A stretch of 21,607 nt of DNA, from assembly GCA_002118135.1 (NCBI GenBank), contig BDIU01000469.1, forward strand, positions 560 through 22,166. Direction: 5' to 3'. The notes under the pieces are model-generated. The model worked only from the letters and a program-made list of their open reading frames with translations, searched no databases and was not told where the DNA came from. Origin of the DNA: Trebouxia sp. TZW2008. Taxonomy: Eukaryota; Chlorophyta; Trebouxiophyceae; Trebouxiales; Trebouxiaceae. A program made the translations under genes and the position numbers. Positions 10,662-20,900 of the stretch are shown here, in pieces. Each line of letters opens with the position of its first letter. Position 1 is the stretch's first letter.

Positions 10662-13600
10662 TCATTTCAGCAGACTCCTGACAACTGACTTGACATTCAA
10701 GCGCTTCAGATCCACATACGTCTGACCACAGCCAACAAACATGATTGGAGCGCCGCTGACATACACCATGCTGAGAGCTGCGCCAACCTGTAGCAAAGCA
10801 TTGAAACATAGCACATGGGCTAAAGTCATTCGGAGAAAGATTCTGATTAGCTTGCACCAAGCATGGAGTGCCTTACTTCATGGCACCTGACAGAACATGT
10901 GTGTTGGGTGCAAAGACATGCTGATCTGACTGAGGCGTCGGCAGCATCTCAAAAACAATGATCGACAAGCGCCTAGCAGACTACAAAGTTGCATGCACTA
11001 AGACGCTGTTGTCCTTGTACAAGATACAACATGCTGATATGCCTTTGCTGTGATCACCTGCACTGCTACTGCAGCCAGAAGCTCTGCACAAGGCCGCAAC
11101 TAGCATGCATTCTTCAGTGAAGTGCTATGCAAGTGCATTTTCATGAACATACAAGCAGCTAGCGCCACAGACAATAAGCTCTGACAGCACAGCAGTACAT
11201 GCTAATTACGACTCTGAAAGCGTGTGTGCTGAGCTGTACGCCTGTTGAGTGCAAGACAGCGGATGCTGTGCTCATTGCAGCTGCAGCATGTCTGTACCTT
11301 ATCATCAATGGTATCCATTTTGGTCAGCACCAGCCCTTGAATCATCTGGGCATCTGGCTTCTTGGCAAGATCAGCAAGCCTCTGGTTGAACTTGGTGAGC
11401 TGGTCCACAGCATCATTGCCAACCAGAGCCTCACCAACAAAGAGAGTCAGATCTGGCTCGTTCAGGTTGATGAGGTTGCTCAAGGCACGCATGAGTGGCT
11501 CATTGTCTTGCATGCGCCCTGCACAAACAGGCAAAGCTGAAGTGTGTATCAATCGAAAGCATTGCTGACATTGGGTCTTGACAATGTGCTAACACAGACA
11601 TTTCACGTTATGCAAATGTGGTCATACAATGTGCTGTCAACATGCAGCGAATGCAGATTGGTTGTCCTATTCTTGATGCTGTCAAGGTGATAAACCAGCC
11701 TGATTGCTTTTGTGTCATCAACAAAAAGAGGAAATTGTGCGTCATAATCCAGCACAGCAGCAACTCACCAGCAGTGTCAACAAGGAGCACGTCAATGTTG
11801 CTGCGCTCAGCTGCCTTGATAGCCTCAAAAGCAACCCTGGCTGGATCCTTCTCATACCCTCGCTCAAACAGAGGAATGTTAAGGCGGTTACAGTGAGTAC
11901 GCAGCTGCTCTACAGCTCCAGACCGGAAGGTGTCACATGCAGCGATTTGAACCTAAATGGTAAGAAAGGGAATTAACAATCTTTTACATGTGCATGCTGC
12001 TGACTTACAAGCAGCTTAAGGGCTCTTGTGACTGGCATTCTTGCATGACAGCCATGTACATGTACAGCTGAAGGACGGATGTACAGGCAGCAAGCAGCAA
12101 CATTGGGCTCGCATTCTTGCTGGCGCAGCATGCACCCCTGTCACACAAAATCAGTCAGCAGAACACTTCTGTCGAAGAGCATGCACAGGCTAAAGGCTGT
12201 GATGCATTCAACACACCTTCATCTTGTTCTGAACAAGCCAGTATGCAATCTTAGCCAGGTTGGTGCTCTTGCCTACTCCATTGACGCCCACAAAGACAAT
12301 GACATATGGCTTGCCCCTGCAGACAAGTAGCCGATGTACTGAGTGCCTTTTTCGTCCACAAAATAGGCAGAATGCAGCGCACAAAATAAGAAAAAGGAAA
12401 GGCTATGCTGTAGGCGTAATACAGCAGCCTCTGTGAGTAGCAGCAGCTCAGCAAGGGTGCAGTCTGTGCTAACTCAGCATAAGCTGCGTCGCAGAGGCAA
12501 TGCGTGCTTGGTGGCGCACAGTGCATACTGAATGGCATGCAACGCATACTGAGCAATCCGCCGTGCATGCTATATGCCTTGCAGTGCATGCTGAATGGTC
12601 TGCGACGCCTGCTCAAGTCAGTTGCAAATTTAAAAGGACACTCAGAACGCATGACCTGTGTTCAACAAGTGGTGACGCAGCGTCTTACCTGCTCTTTGCA
12701 GCTTGAGCCTCCCGCAAAACGTCAATGGAGCGTTTTGGGGTGAGAATGCGCGTAATCGCGTCCTCAAAGGTGGTAAGCACAGTTGTTGAGATGCGTGTGA
12801 AGGAGCCCAACTTCTTGCCAACCAGCTGACTTGCCACTGACTCACACAGCCTGTCAGCAACAGGAAACAGCGTTTCCACTGCTAGTGAAATACTGCTGTG
12901 CAAACGAGCTGCACTCAAGCAACAAAGCAGCCAAGCAGGAATGTGCAGGCAAGCAAGTGAAGCTTTGCTTTGCAGATGTCACTGAAACAGCCTGCACAGC
13001 AGTGACAACAGAAATAGCAGCAACAGCAACAGCAACAGCTCAACAGCACCCTCAGCAAGGTGGACACATGGAATAGCAACGCCAGCAGAGCAGTTACGCA
13101 CTTTGCAGCAATTTCTTCTGCCACATTGCGCTCCATGAGCTTGGCCTTGAACTGGACCAGAGCAGGTTGAATGTCTTCCTTGGACAGTGACTGTGTACCC
13201 ATGACATTCACGCCAATGTTGCGCACAAAGGAAGCAAGGAGCCCAGTGGGCTTGGCCTCAATTGCAGCTGTGGCAGGGTCCTACAGAAGCAGCAGATGCT
13301 GGGGGTCACAGCAGGAGCAACACTATGCAGCACTGGAGGGACCAATTGCAAGCAGATCTTCAAGCAGCAACAGGCTGATAGTCAAGAGCGAATGTGAACA
13401 GCAACAATTTGAACCTGATCGGCTGACAGATACAAGTAGCAAACGTGTCATTAATTGCACAAGACTGGGCAGTGATTGTGATTTGACTGGGCAGTGATTG
13501 TGATTTGACTGGGCAACATTGTCATGTAAGAGCAGCCCATGGTGTTAGCTGAAAGCTGTAAGTGCCTGTCTTCCACTGCAAAGCTGCTGCAAGAGATTGA

Positions 13601-15115
13601 AAGAAAGCTTGATGCATGTAAACAAGTGCAATCTGGGTGCACAATACCCGGCCGTCACTGTCACTGCTGTCAAAGTCCTCATCAATGTCGACCATGCTTT
13701 TCTGTTGCATGTTGATGCTCTCAGCACCGCTGTCGTCACTGGCTCCACGCACACCATCAGACTTTTCAGAATAATCCAGGTTTTCCTTTTTGTCAGAACC
13801 TCCCCACTTGCGTGCTTCCTACAAGACCGTCACATGACTGAGCATGGTGAACTCCAGCAGCTAATGACGCTTGCACTTTCGTGCCAATGCTTTGAAGCAT
13901 CAGACTTGGTGCATTCGTCAGCTGCACGCTGTATTGTATTTACCAGCATGGTGATCGACATTGTAAAACTTGGCACTGACCTTCGGTTTGCTCCTGCTTT
14001 TCTCGCCTGAGTCGCTCTTCTTTCTGTCCTCTTTTGCACGATCCATAAGAGCCTTTTTAGACATCTGCAATAACAAGCACAGTTGCAGCAAAGACTGCTC
14101 AGGCAACAAGAAAAGGATTTGGGGATGTGATCATAACTGATTCGTGATGCTGAACTGAGTGCGCACCTTGCCCCCAGGAGGTCGCTTGCTCAATTTACTC
14201 TTGATTGCACTGGTGTCAAAGGCACCAGTGGAGCCATTGCTTGTGGCAGTGTCACCATTTGCAGCTGCACTTTGCTTATCTACATTGCCGCTGACTTTGC
14301 CTCCAGCGCCATCTGTTTTCCCAACTAAATTTGCTGATGAACCCGATGATGTACTGTCAGAGTCTGCTTCGTCATCCTCGCCTGTGTTTGCTTGCTGGCC
14401 ATCGCTGCTTGCTGTACCCTGCTTTCGGTTGTAAGCCTGCAGTTGCACAGACCACAGTGACACTCTGCAAAAATTGTGCATGGCACATCTTGAGGGCGCA
14501 GCTGCAAAACCGACCTTGCTGCCAGTTGCTGGCTTAGCAGCGTGCTTTGACACGTCCACGCTGTTCTCAGCTTCTTTCAGCATTTGTCGAAACGACTCTT
14601 CAAATGAATCATACTTGAACTGCAGGGACACAACCTTTGTTGTTGCCAAAGTGATGTGATTTCTGCATTTTGAACAGCCTCCAAACCAAGCAGAGTGTTT
14701 CAAATAACAAGGCGCTACCCAGAGTGTGTAAAGCGTGCCTGGTCAGGCTGATACTGTTTGGCAAAGTCCTGCTTGACTCGCTCCAGAAGCTCATCCACAT
14801 ACAGCAATTTCAACGCTCGTTGATACACCGCCACAAACACCAAACCCAGACCCTGTTATGCAAACAGGGTGTAAAGGACTTGTGCGTTGTCAAGCAGCAA
14901 GGACAGATCAAGTCGGGACTGACATTGTGCAGCGTCCACTTCATGGTGTATGCGCTGCCAGATGGGGGGGTGTAAGAGAAGCTGCTCTCCCCAAAGCGTT
15001 CCTCCAACAAGCAGGTCCTGATGAGAGCGTTCACAGGATCGCCTCGAAGGGCTGCAAGCTGGATGGTCCATAGCAGTGCCCCACCCTTGTTGAATATGCA
15101 AAATGAGTCCAGCAT
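10662..15115 (-). CDS. SRPRA: Signal recognition particle receptor subunit alpha (SR-alpha), complete
   Basis: SR-alpha is the ER-membrane-docked GTPase that binds SRP54 of ribosome-SRP complexes and, with SR-beta, hands the nascent chain to the translocon. Twelve exons on the minus strand: 15115-14924, 14852-14739, 14619-14515, 14436-14167, 14064-13981, 13818-13648, 13280-13102, 12850-12689, 12316-12217, 11952-11769, 11518-11298, 10787-10662 (TGA 10664-10662). All phases match and give 635 residues, close to the animal length of about 638. Residues 1 to about 130 are the longin-like SRX domain that binds SR-beta (start [16 protein letters not shown]). About 138-312 is a charged and Ser/Gly-rich linker. 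From 313 on is the NG domain: P-loop GVNGVGKST 436-444, [11 protein letters not shown] 466-476, DTAGR 518-522, TKMD 586-589 and GCGQ near 613-616. All splice sites are GT-AG except intron 2, which seems to be GC-AG. The ATG has A at -3. Confidence 0.97.
12505..12615. repeat. Degenerate intronic repeat of TGCATACTGAATGG type
   Basis: In SRPRA intron 8 (12688-12317), GTGCATACTGAATGGCATGC, GCATACTGAGCAATCC and GTGCATGCTGAATGGTCTGC follow each other with a period of roughly 27 bases and partial degeneration. The minus-strand open frame over it repeats SMHC/SMRC-like words, which reflects the repeat and not a gene. Confidence 0.7.
13014..13046. repeat. CAGCAA-type microsatellite in SRPRA intron 7
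   Basis: A run of AGCAAC hexamers and related CAG/CAA units. It is intronic (13101-12851) and therefore not a translated polyglutamine tract. Confidence 0.85.
13463..13516. repeat. 22-bp direct tandem repeat in SRPRA intron 6
   Basis: GACTGGGCAGTGATTGTGAT begins at 13463 and again at 13485, followed by a partial third copy (GACTGGGCA) at 13507. The first two copies are essentially identical, so the duplication is recent. It lies in the 367-nt intron 6. Confidence 0.95.
14515..15115 (-). other. SRPRA: SRPRA exons 1-3: SRX (SR-beta-binding) domain
   Basis: Exon 1 (64 codons) carries [14 protein letters not shown] and [15 protein letters not shown], hallmarks of the SR-alpha N-terminus. Exon 2 (38 codons) continues [20 protein letters not shown], the core strand and helix of the longin-like fold. 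Exon 3 (35 codons) has [18 protein letters not shown]. The exon 2 to exon 3 join needs a GC donor (CAG|GCACGC at 14739/14738). The only nearby GT (GG|GTAGCG) gives the wrong phase. Confidence 0.9.
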
Positions 15116-15442
15116 CTTGGCGACTGTGTCGATCGCGGCGAAACTGCTCGGTGAAGGTGCTGTCGTTCATGCATCGTTCAGCTTGCGAGCCCATTAGTAA
15201 GCGGCAGCCGAGCAAGCAGTAGCACGACACCGCTGAAACTCGGCACTGCCCTTTTGGAGGTATTTCGCAACCTCACAATGGATTTGTGCGCTGCTGACAA
15301 TAGAAGTCAAGGACAACGTGTGTCTTCCATGTTGCCTGCGTGATCGAGGTGCTGAACGCGCCTGTCCTGGGTGATCACACTCTGTCTTGAACTTGTCTTG
15401 TACAAGCTTTCTCGACAGCTGACAGCGTGACTTTCTGAGTGA

Positions 15443-15640
15443 GTCCACGCAGCCATCTTGCATACTTTTACAAGCAGATCAGTGCATGTTTGCTTATGCA
15501 GCAGGCTTGCTGTATAAGTACAACCCACAACGGTGCATCCGGCACTTCCGGATCAGTCCGTGCAGCCAGCTTGCATACTTGCAAACGTGGATCGGAGCAT
15601 GCCATGATTATACAGCAGGCTTCTCGCAGGTACAGTCCAC
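15443..15640. repeat. Diverged tandem duplication, two units 113 bp apart
   Basis: Unit 1 (15443-15530) and unit 2 (15556-15640) share GTCC(A/G)(C/T)GCAGCCA, CTTGCATACTT, a GATC-containing middle, CAGCAGGCTT and a terminal TACA(A/G)(C/T)CCAC. Both lie just upstream of SRPRA. Confidence 0.85.
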
Positions 15641-16621
15641 TCCAATGCAATTGAAAGCAGTGCAAGCACAATTTGTGCACGTCCAGGCTGCCTGTGCTTG
15701 TCGCCTGTGCTTGTTGGTCATGGTCAGCATCGTGTATACACTCCAAATTTTGGCAAGCCTGCCCAAGCTTGCTGGTCCTCTTAGACTTACAGTGGGCAGC
15801 AGAAGCTGCAGACAAACTTTGTCACTGAAGCCGTGTGCTTTCTGCAATCATAATCAAGATGCCATAACGAATGCCCAGCACAAGCAGAGTGCTTGTGAAC
15901 CCAAAATGCTGAACAGGTTGCCTAGAGCTAGCTAGCACGACAGCTTGTAGCCATACTGATGAGCTCAGTGTAACAAGAGTCAATACACTGTCACACTCCA
16001 GCACAAGTTGCTTGAGTTTGACTTGCTGCATAGCCCTGCAACAATGGTGCTTGCCAGTACTGGCCCCAACTGAGCGACACAACTGCATCTGACATGTAGA
16101 CACGCTGAAATTCCAGTAGAGGTCTTTGGTAGTCTGCACCTGTCAGCGGTCACAAGAGATGACCAATCAGCTACCTGCCTGAAAAGTTTGAGCTATTGCT
16201 GTGAGTACAAAGATGGACAATGAGGCAGTGAAGAACTTGCAGAATCTTACGACGTGAATGTCTTATTACCCAACACTGCTGATACTGAAAATCAATAAGC
16301 AATAAGGCATTAGTGCGTTGTTGCGTTTTGTCCTGTGTGAAGTTCTCGGTGTTGATGGCTTGCATTAAAGCACCACTCAGCCAGGTTCTGATGCCAACCC
16401 AGATCATGGCAAAGCATGACAGGATGGGCGCTCAACTAGGCTCATGCGTCCAGAACACTTGTGTTGCTAAGCATAATCTCAAGACATTGCAGCCTTGCAA
16501 AGCTTGTGTCCTCCTGGGGGTTATGCTTTTGCGGTGAAGTGACAGGCTAAATTTTATAGGCTGGATTGGGCTTCTGGAAAGTTCAAGAAGACGTCTTCAG
16601 CACAATTCTGATAGTGTAAAG

Positions 16622-17099
16622 TCAATCTGCGCAAGGCCAGGGTTGCTCAACATCGCCATCCACAGGTGGCACTGCTTCCACTGTTGCAATCCCGGCTACG
16701 CCAATCTTGTGACAAGGCTGTCTTTTGGTGCTGATTCTGCCCAAGCTTCAACCCAGGAATGCCTAGCTGGATAGTACTAGTGCAGATTGTCCCCTTTATA
16801 GGAGCTCACCCTAAATTAAAGGAAATTAGTGAATCTCACACGTTCAAACATAAACTGGCTGCTGCTCTTGAAGCCTCTATAAACAGCGGCTCCCGCTATG
16901 ACGCCCAGGCCTAACGGCGTAGACTTTTCTTTCTTTCAAACATAATCTGGGCAAGTAGCATGCTGGCACGGCAGTGTTTGCACAAACGATGCGTGTGTGC
17001 TGAGGAGCAGCTCCAGGTGGGAGGTGCACTCAAAAGGCGAAATTGCATGACACGTCTGCATTGAAATCGGCTGCAGGTGGCAAATTGTTTCGGAGCCAT
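16622..17099 (-). CDS. Tentative three-exon small protein, unrecognised
   Basis: A possible small gene read on the minus strand. Exon 1 starts at ATG 17099 (MAPKQFATCSRFQCR). It could splice in phase 1 (CAGAC|GTGTCA to CCGTTAG|GCCTGG) to LGVIAGAAVYRGFKSSSQF near 16910-16832, then in phase 0 (CGT|GTGAGA) to a last exon reading GVAGIATVEAVPPVDGDVEQ, with TGA at 16624-16622. The product would be about 70 residues with two short hydrophobic stretches. A TATA-like TTATAT sits about 65 bp upstream of the ATG. The acceptors are weak and purine-rich, no homologue is known to me, and chance is a real alternative. Confidence 0.2.
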
Positions 17100-17564
17100 G
17101 ACAGCTGTCATACAATGTTGCTTGCTTCGCAAGTCAGCGCGCGGCTAAGCAACACACAGCCTGATATAAGCTGACAGTGCTCAACAGCTACTCAAATTTT
17201 GGCTGAGCCCTCTGCCTCCGCTGCAGCCTGTTGACACGCGTGCTTTTACGACGTCAGGGTGTCCTGATCGGGAGTGATCATCAACCGCCTCTTCAGCACA
17301 GCCGCTGATTGTCTGCGGTAAGTCCATCAAGCAAAGCGTTGGCGATGCAGCTGTACCATTGGCATTGCTTTGCGCCTGCCGCGATAACACATCTCTTCAA
17401 GCGCAAAATGTTGTCGCCATCTGAAACGCTTTACACGACATGTGTCTCCTGCACGCCGTGTTGCTTCACCCGCTCAAGGCTTTCTACCAGCTTGTGTTGA
17501 TTGAGAAATCTCTCGGTGATGTTGCTGATGCCTGCGCTGTGCGCAGACAGTTGACGGCACCGAT

Positions 17565-17933
17565 ATGCGGACTTTGACCGCCACAGCCATCACCACCTTG
17601 GCCTGCCTACTATATTGCAGCAGCGCTGTGGCGAGCAGAGGCCTTCTGCAACAGGGTGCAAATCAATTTCCGCACGACCTCGCAAATCTTGCAGTCCCAG
17701 AATCTGCACCGTCCGGCTTCCAAGCGCCGAACTCTGCACCTTCGCCACTCAGCAGCGCTAGCTCGGCTCCTGCTCCACAAACGACTTCCAGCTCATCTCA
17801 GGCTCCAGCAACTGCGACTCCTCCAAGTGTGCCTCCTACCCGACTCCCTGCAGCACTGCCAGCAGCTGTTGCTCCCTCAGTGGCAGCAGTTGTGTCAGCA
17901 CCAGGCAGCATAGCCAATACACCAATTGCACAG
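17565..17933 (+). other. Secreted protein exon 1: signal peptide and start of Pro-rich region
   Basis: 123 codons from ATG 17565 to donor CACAG|GTCAGT. Residues 1-24 form a typical signal peptide with a Cys- and Leu-containing hydrophobic core and a small-residue cleavage site (AVAS). From about residue 45 it is Ser/Pro/Ala/Thr-rich (SAPAPQTTSSSSQAPATA). No other recognisable domain is present. Confidence 0.7.
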
Positions 17934-20900
17934 GTCAGTCTTACATCTGTGCTGTATTTTACAGATGGTGTGACTCTGTACATCACTGCAGCATGGGCAG
18001 AATGCTGATGCTGTTCCATCCTTCGTATTGTCACATGCACACAGATGCCCTTGAAGTCATATTTGTGTAAGTGGAGCAGGCACTGGCAATTGCAGTCCAT
18101 TTTGTTTGTGCGTGTTACTCCGCTTGGTTTTGCTGCATGGAGCAATACGTGCTTGACAGGATTGCTGCATCGCATATGCTCCCCACCTTGGCACCTGTCA
18201 ACTGAAGTTTGTTCATCGGGCTGGCATGCTGCTGAGCTAACAAGGACATTGGTCTGCAGCCTGCCCTTGCTCCTACATCAGGATTTGCTGGAGCTGCTGC
18301 ACCTGCTCTTGCACCGACATCAGATCACAGCAACGTCAACCCTGTTCCACGAATTGCAACCAGTGCATCAGCGTCTGCGCCTGCTCCAACTACTGCCACA
18401 ATACAAGCACCCACGGCAGAAATTGCACCTACCCTGCCTACTGAGACAGCTCCTGCCCCAGCCCCTGCCACGATATCAGCACCTAACCCAGTCCAATTGA
18501 TAGCACCTGCTCCAGCCCCTTTGTCTACCCAAGCCCCTGCATCTGTGCCAGCCCCAGCCCCGGCACCAGTCACTGTACCAGCTATTGCACCTGCCCCTGT
18601 ATTTGCACCTGCTCCGGCCCCTGTACTAGCTCTTGCCCCAGCGCCTCAAGCGCCTGTTGTCCCTCCATTGTGTTCCAGCAAGTACGCAAAGCAATTTCAT
18701 CATGCGACATGACAGTGAGAACTCCAACGTAACAACAAAAACTTGTTTGTCCCATTATGCTCATACGTGGTGCATGCATCGCGCATTTCCAATATGATAA
18801 AGCATGTGTTTCGCCTGGCAAAATTCTGCGCAGGGCGTCTGAAAGTGCAGCCAAGTGTTATGCAATCACCATGATCACGCCTTGCTGCAGCACCTCCCTT
18901 CCTTGCAACAGTACAGCATGTATGTAAAGTCAATACTGCCTTGACTTTTTACTGAGCAGCTGTACAAGAAGTAAAAATGAAAGTCTTTGCACTGACAGGC
19001 TGTTGACAAGACCACTGTGGTTGTTATTCAGGCCAGCATGCCGTCTGTTTGTGGAGGACCAGCTATGCTGCCAGTCAGAGGGTCTACTGACTTCTGCAAG
19101 CTTCGCAAGTGTGCGCATCCTATGCAATCAGCCAGTCAACCTTACTCCAGAGTGTCTCAGCGTTGACGGTCCCCAGAACACCACTGTGCAAAGCGTCTTG
19201 AATGCTGACTTCAGCTACAGCCACCAATATCTTGTCGACTACAAAAGTTCTGACTATTTTGGCAGCGTAGAGGTGGATCTAGAGCGCCAGAGGTGGGCTC
19301 CTGTCCAGTGCATGTTTTGAGCTGAAGAGGTGCTTGCATGTACTGTCTGTTACAAGCAATAATTCCTGCCTTCATCTGCTTTCTGATTCAGGATGTTGTA
19401 ATGCCTGTGTTCATCTGCGTCATGATGACTGTACTCCAAAGACTTATCTGCTCCTCGCTTTGTGGCATTTTAGCCACCAGCAACATCTCCCGCCAAACGT
19501 CTGATACCCTAGCTGCTGTGAAGGAGATGAGCTGTCACTCATTGGCCAAAGCTTGCTCTATAGAATGTGAAAAGTGCCACCAGATGGTTATGAGGCTTAC
19601 CCCAGCTGAATTGTGCAAGATTGCCATGACTCACAATGTTATGCCCTGCAGGAGCAATGCAAGTGTTGACTGCAGCCTGGACATAACTCCATGCATCTTT
19701 GATGGCAGCCTTTACACGACGATACCTGCCATACAGAGCTTGGGTTTCTGTGTCATTGACCCAATGGACTTTGCTGAAGGCTATGTGGGGTGCCCTGCAT
19801 ATAGGTTCCTGGTATGCGCACTCTCAGTTGCAGTGTTTACACACAAGCAAAGCTGCATTATCACGTGACACTTCATCAAGCTCTGATCGCACAACAAAGT
19901 CAAGACTGGGCAGCAAGCCATTGACGCTCGTTGTCTGCGCATACCGTACTGTTGCGTGTTATAGGCCCACAAGCTCAGACGTCAGTGACATGAGCAGAAT
20001 GTGCCTGAAATAAAATGAATGAGTGAATGAATGACTGGGTGCACATGCATCCTCTGTGCCTGTGATTTTGCATGATGTATTGCTGCATGATCTGCAGCCA
20101 TGAGGTGCTGACAGAATATCACAACAAAACTGCCAGTCTCCTCAGGCACTAGAGTCGGAGACAAGTACAGATTCAGACAGCTTGTTGACTGTTGTTCTGT
20201 GTCAAGGGTTGACCATTCTTTTTCCTCTGCTCCATTTCCATGCGGTCCTGGCAGGTATGTCCAAGAGCCTGAGCTATCTTCAAGCAGTGTCATCTCACCA
20301 TGTCACCACAATGCGTCCTGAGCATTCAGCCTAGAGTTGTCAGGTTTGCTTCAACAACAAACTGGCAGTATCTATGTGGGAATCTCCAACAGCTGACTTC
20401 CAAGCTTTAGCCCAGCAGCTACTGGGCTAACACCCGGTTGCATCCAGACAAGATCACCCAAGTATCTCAAATCATCGGCTGGCTTGTTGCCATTGCCAGC
20501 ACGTAACATATGATCTGGTAATATGCATTGCTTTCTTGTAGGATATCATGCAAAGCTGGGGCTACATGCGCATCAACAGCACTCAGTGTGGACAGCAGGA
20601 TCTCGGGGACTTGCCATCTGACTTTTTCGAGTCATCTTGGCAGACATATGATGGGTAAGCTTGAAGTTGAGCACATTGATCTCAATTGCATGGTCCTTTC
20701 TACAGTGGCACATATACTACATAGCTGCACTTGAAAGCACTCAAATGACTTCTAGTGTTTCAGGCACTTCTAGCTGCCGCTGCATGCTTCAATATGAACA
20801 AGAAATGCACGCATGCAGGGGCTTTCAAAACGCATGCAACGTCACAGAGACTCTGTTCAGCCTTGAAGCTTTCAATGGGACAGCAGACATCTTTGAGCTT

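Larger units (their letters stand above)
10662..13280 (-). other. SRPRA: SRPRA exons 7-12: NG GTPase domain
   Basis: Exon 7 and exon 8 encode the four-helix N domain ([12 protein letters not shown], then [17 protein letters not shown]). The P-loop GVNGVGKST is at 12288-12262 in exon 9. Exon 10 carries the SRP-GTPase insertion-box region ([18 protein letters not shown]). The DTAGR motif is split over the exon 10/11 junction. Exon 11 has [16 protein letters not shown] and TKMD. Exon 12 closes with [15 protein letters not shown]. All catalytic motifs of an active SRP-type GTPase are intact. Confidence 0.95.
15116..17564. other. Long intergenic region without a confident gene
   Basis: About 2.4 kb lies between the SRPRA start and the plus-strand secreted-protein gene. 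Open frames up to about 150 codons exist on both strands (e.g. plus 15486-15935) but look random in composition and match nothing I know. The region holds a diverged duplication at 15443-15640 and a weak candidate small gene at 17099-16622. It must include the two divergent promoters. I see no tRNA B-box, snRNA or transposon signature. Confidence 0.6.

Noticed and set aside
12251..12652. Minus-strand frame with repeated SMHC-like words
   Set aside because: Most of it lies in SRPRA intron 8 over a degenerate repeat. The only real coding part here is the P-loop exon, in a different frame.
13014..13046. CAG/CAA run as a polyglutamine tract
   Set aside because: It lies in an SRPRA intron bounded by phase-matched conserved exons.
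16870..16890. Plus-strand TATAAA at 16878 as a core promoter or snRNA promoter
   Set aside because: No plant-type upstream sequence element, and no U6 or other snRNA sequence downstream.
18325..18573. Minus-strand Gly/Ala-rich open frame resembling a glycine-rich protein
   Set aside because: It is the exact antisense of the Ala-Pro exon on the plus strand, where the frame, the splice phases and the preceding signal peptide all make sense.
19338..19868. Long plus-strand open frame read through as one exon, including a hydrophobic stretch near 19391
   Set aside because: Phase matching favours an intron from 19293 to 19651 with acceptor GCCCTGCAG. The upstream part of the frame lacks sequons and fits poorly with the neighbouring exons.
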